Shown here: one piece after another, positions 7,154 to 7,182 of the stretch
Position numbering within the stretch: position 1 is the first letter of the stretch
Layout: each line of letters opens with the position of its first letter
Source: Aquimarina sp.
Lineage (GTDB): Bacteria; Bacteroidota; Bacteroidia; Flavobacteriales; Flavobacteriaceae
Assembly (NCBI GenBank): GCA_011524575.1
Contig: WTKB01000136.1
Coordinates: 7,263 to 14,444 of the forward strand
Direction of reading: 5' to 3'
DNA length: 7,182 nt
Notes under the pieces: model-generated
Database searches by the model: none
Seen by the model: only the letters and a program-made list of their open reading frames with translations
What the model was told of the DNA's origin: nothing
Program-made: the position numbers and the translations under genes

Positions 7154-7182
7154 ACACTATATATCTACTAGATTAAGAGCTT

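Noticed and set aside
7162..7172. A short inverted repeat (arms ATCTA/TAGAT) upstream of the RicT-like gene, possible operator
   Set aside because: The arms are five bases with a one-base centre, all but one pair A/T per arm; too short to separate from chance.
7154..7182. A possible C-terminal end of an upstream gene such as holB
   Set aside because: Only a few codons would be visible and all reading frames meet stops there; no frame can be chosen from so little sequence.

Overview
The window is an A+T-rich, gene-dense chromosomal segment from a member of the Bacteroidota, most likely a flavobacterium. The main reasons are a GldH gliding-motility lipoprotein (known only from this phylum), a DnaX whose ATPase domain lacks the cysteine zinc module in the way I recall for flavobacterial DnaX, two lipoproteins with lipobox signals (one followed by an acidic stretch like the Bacteroidota surface-export signal), and TAA as the stop codon of all five genes whose 3' ends are visible.

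All six genes lie on the minus strand, so transcription runs from high to low coordinates. The order is a RicT/PSP1-family protein (5575-7140), gldH (5045-5542), a class A penicillin-binding protein (2627-5011), a short-chain isoprenyl diphosphate synthase (1586-2563), a small uncharacterised lipoprotein (1027-1575), and the first 330 codons of dnaX (1-992, cut by the window edge). The gaps are 32, 33, 63, 10 and 34 nt. I see no convincing terminator hairpin or Bacteroidota-type promoter (TTTG / TAnnTTTG) in any of them, so read-through transcription is plausible. No intergenic stretch exceeds 63 nt, and I see no RNA gene, mobile element, CRISPR array or repeat family.

The genes do not form one pathway. 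They cover cell-envelope work (GldH with the gliding/type IX secretion apparatus; PBP1A in peptidoglycan synthesis; the prenyl synthase supplying isoprenoid precursors), information processing (DnaX clamp loader; RicT-like Fe-S protein with a probable RNA-related role), and one orphan lipoprotein. This looks like a conserved housekeeping neighbourhood rather than an accessory island. I found no clear new system. The most interesting points are the elaborated RicT (cysteine-rich N-terminus, about 160-residue basic tail), strong Shine-Dalgarno sequences before only two of the six genes in a phylum that mostly ignores them, and the orphan, possibly surface-exposed lipoprotein.
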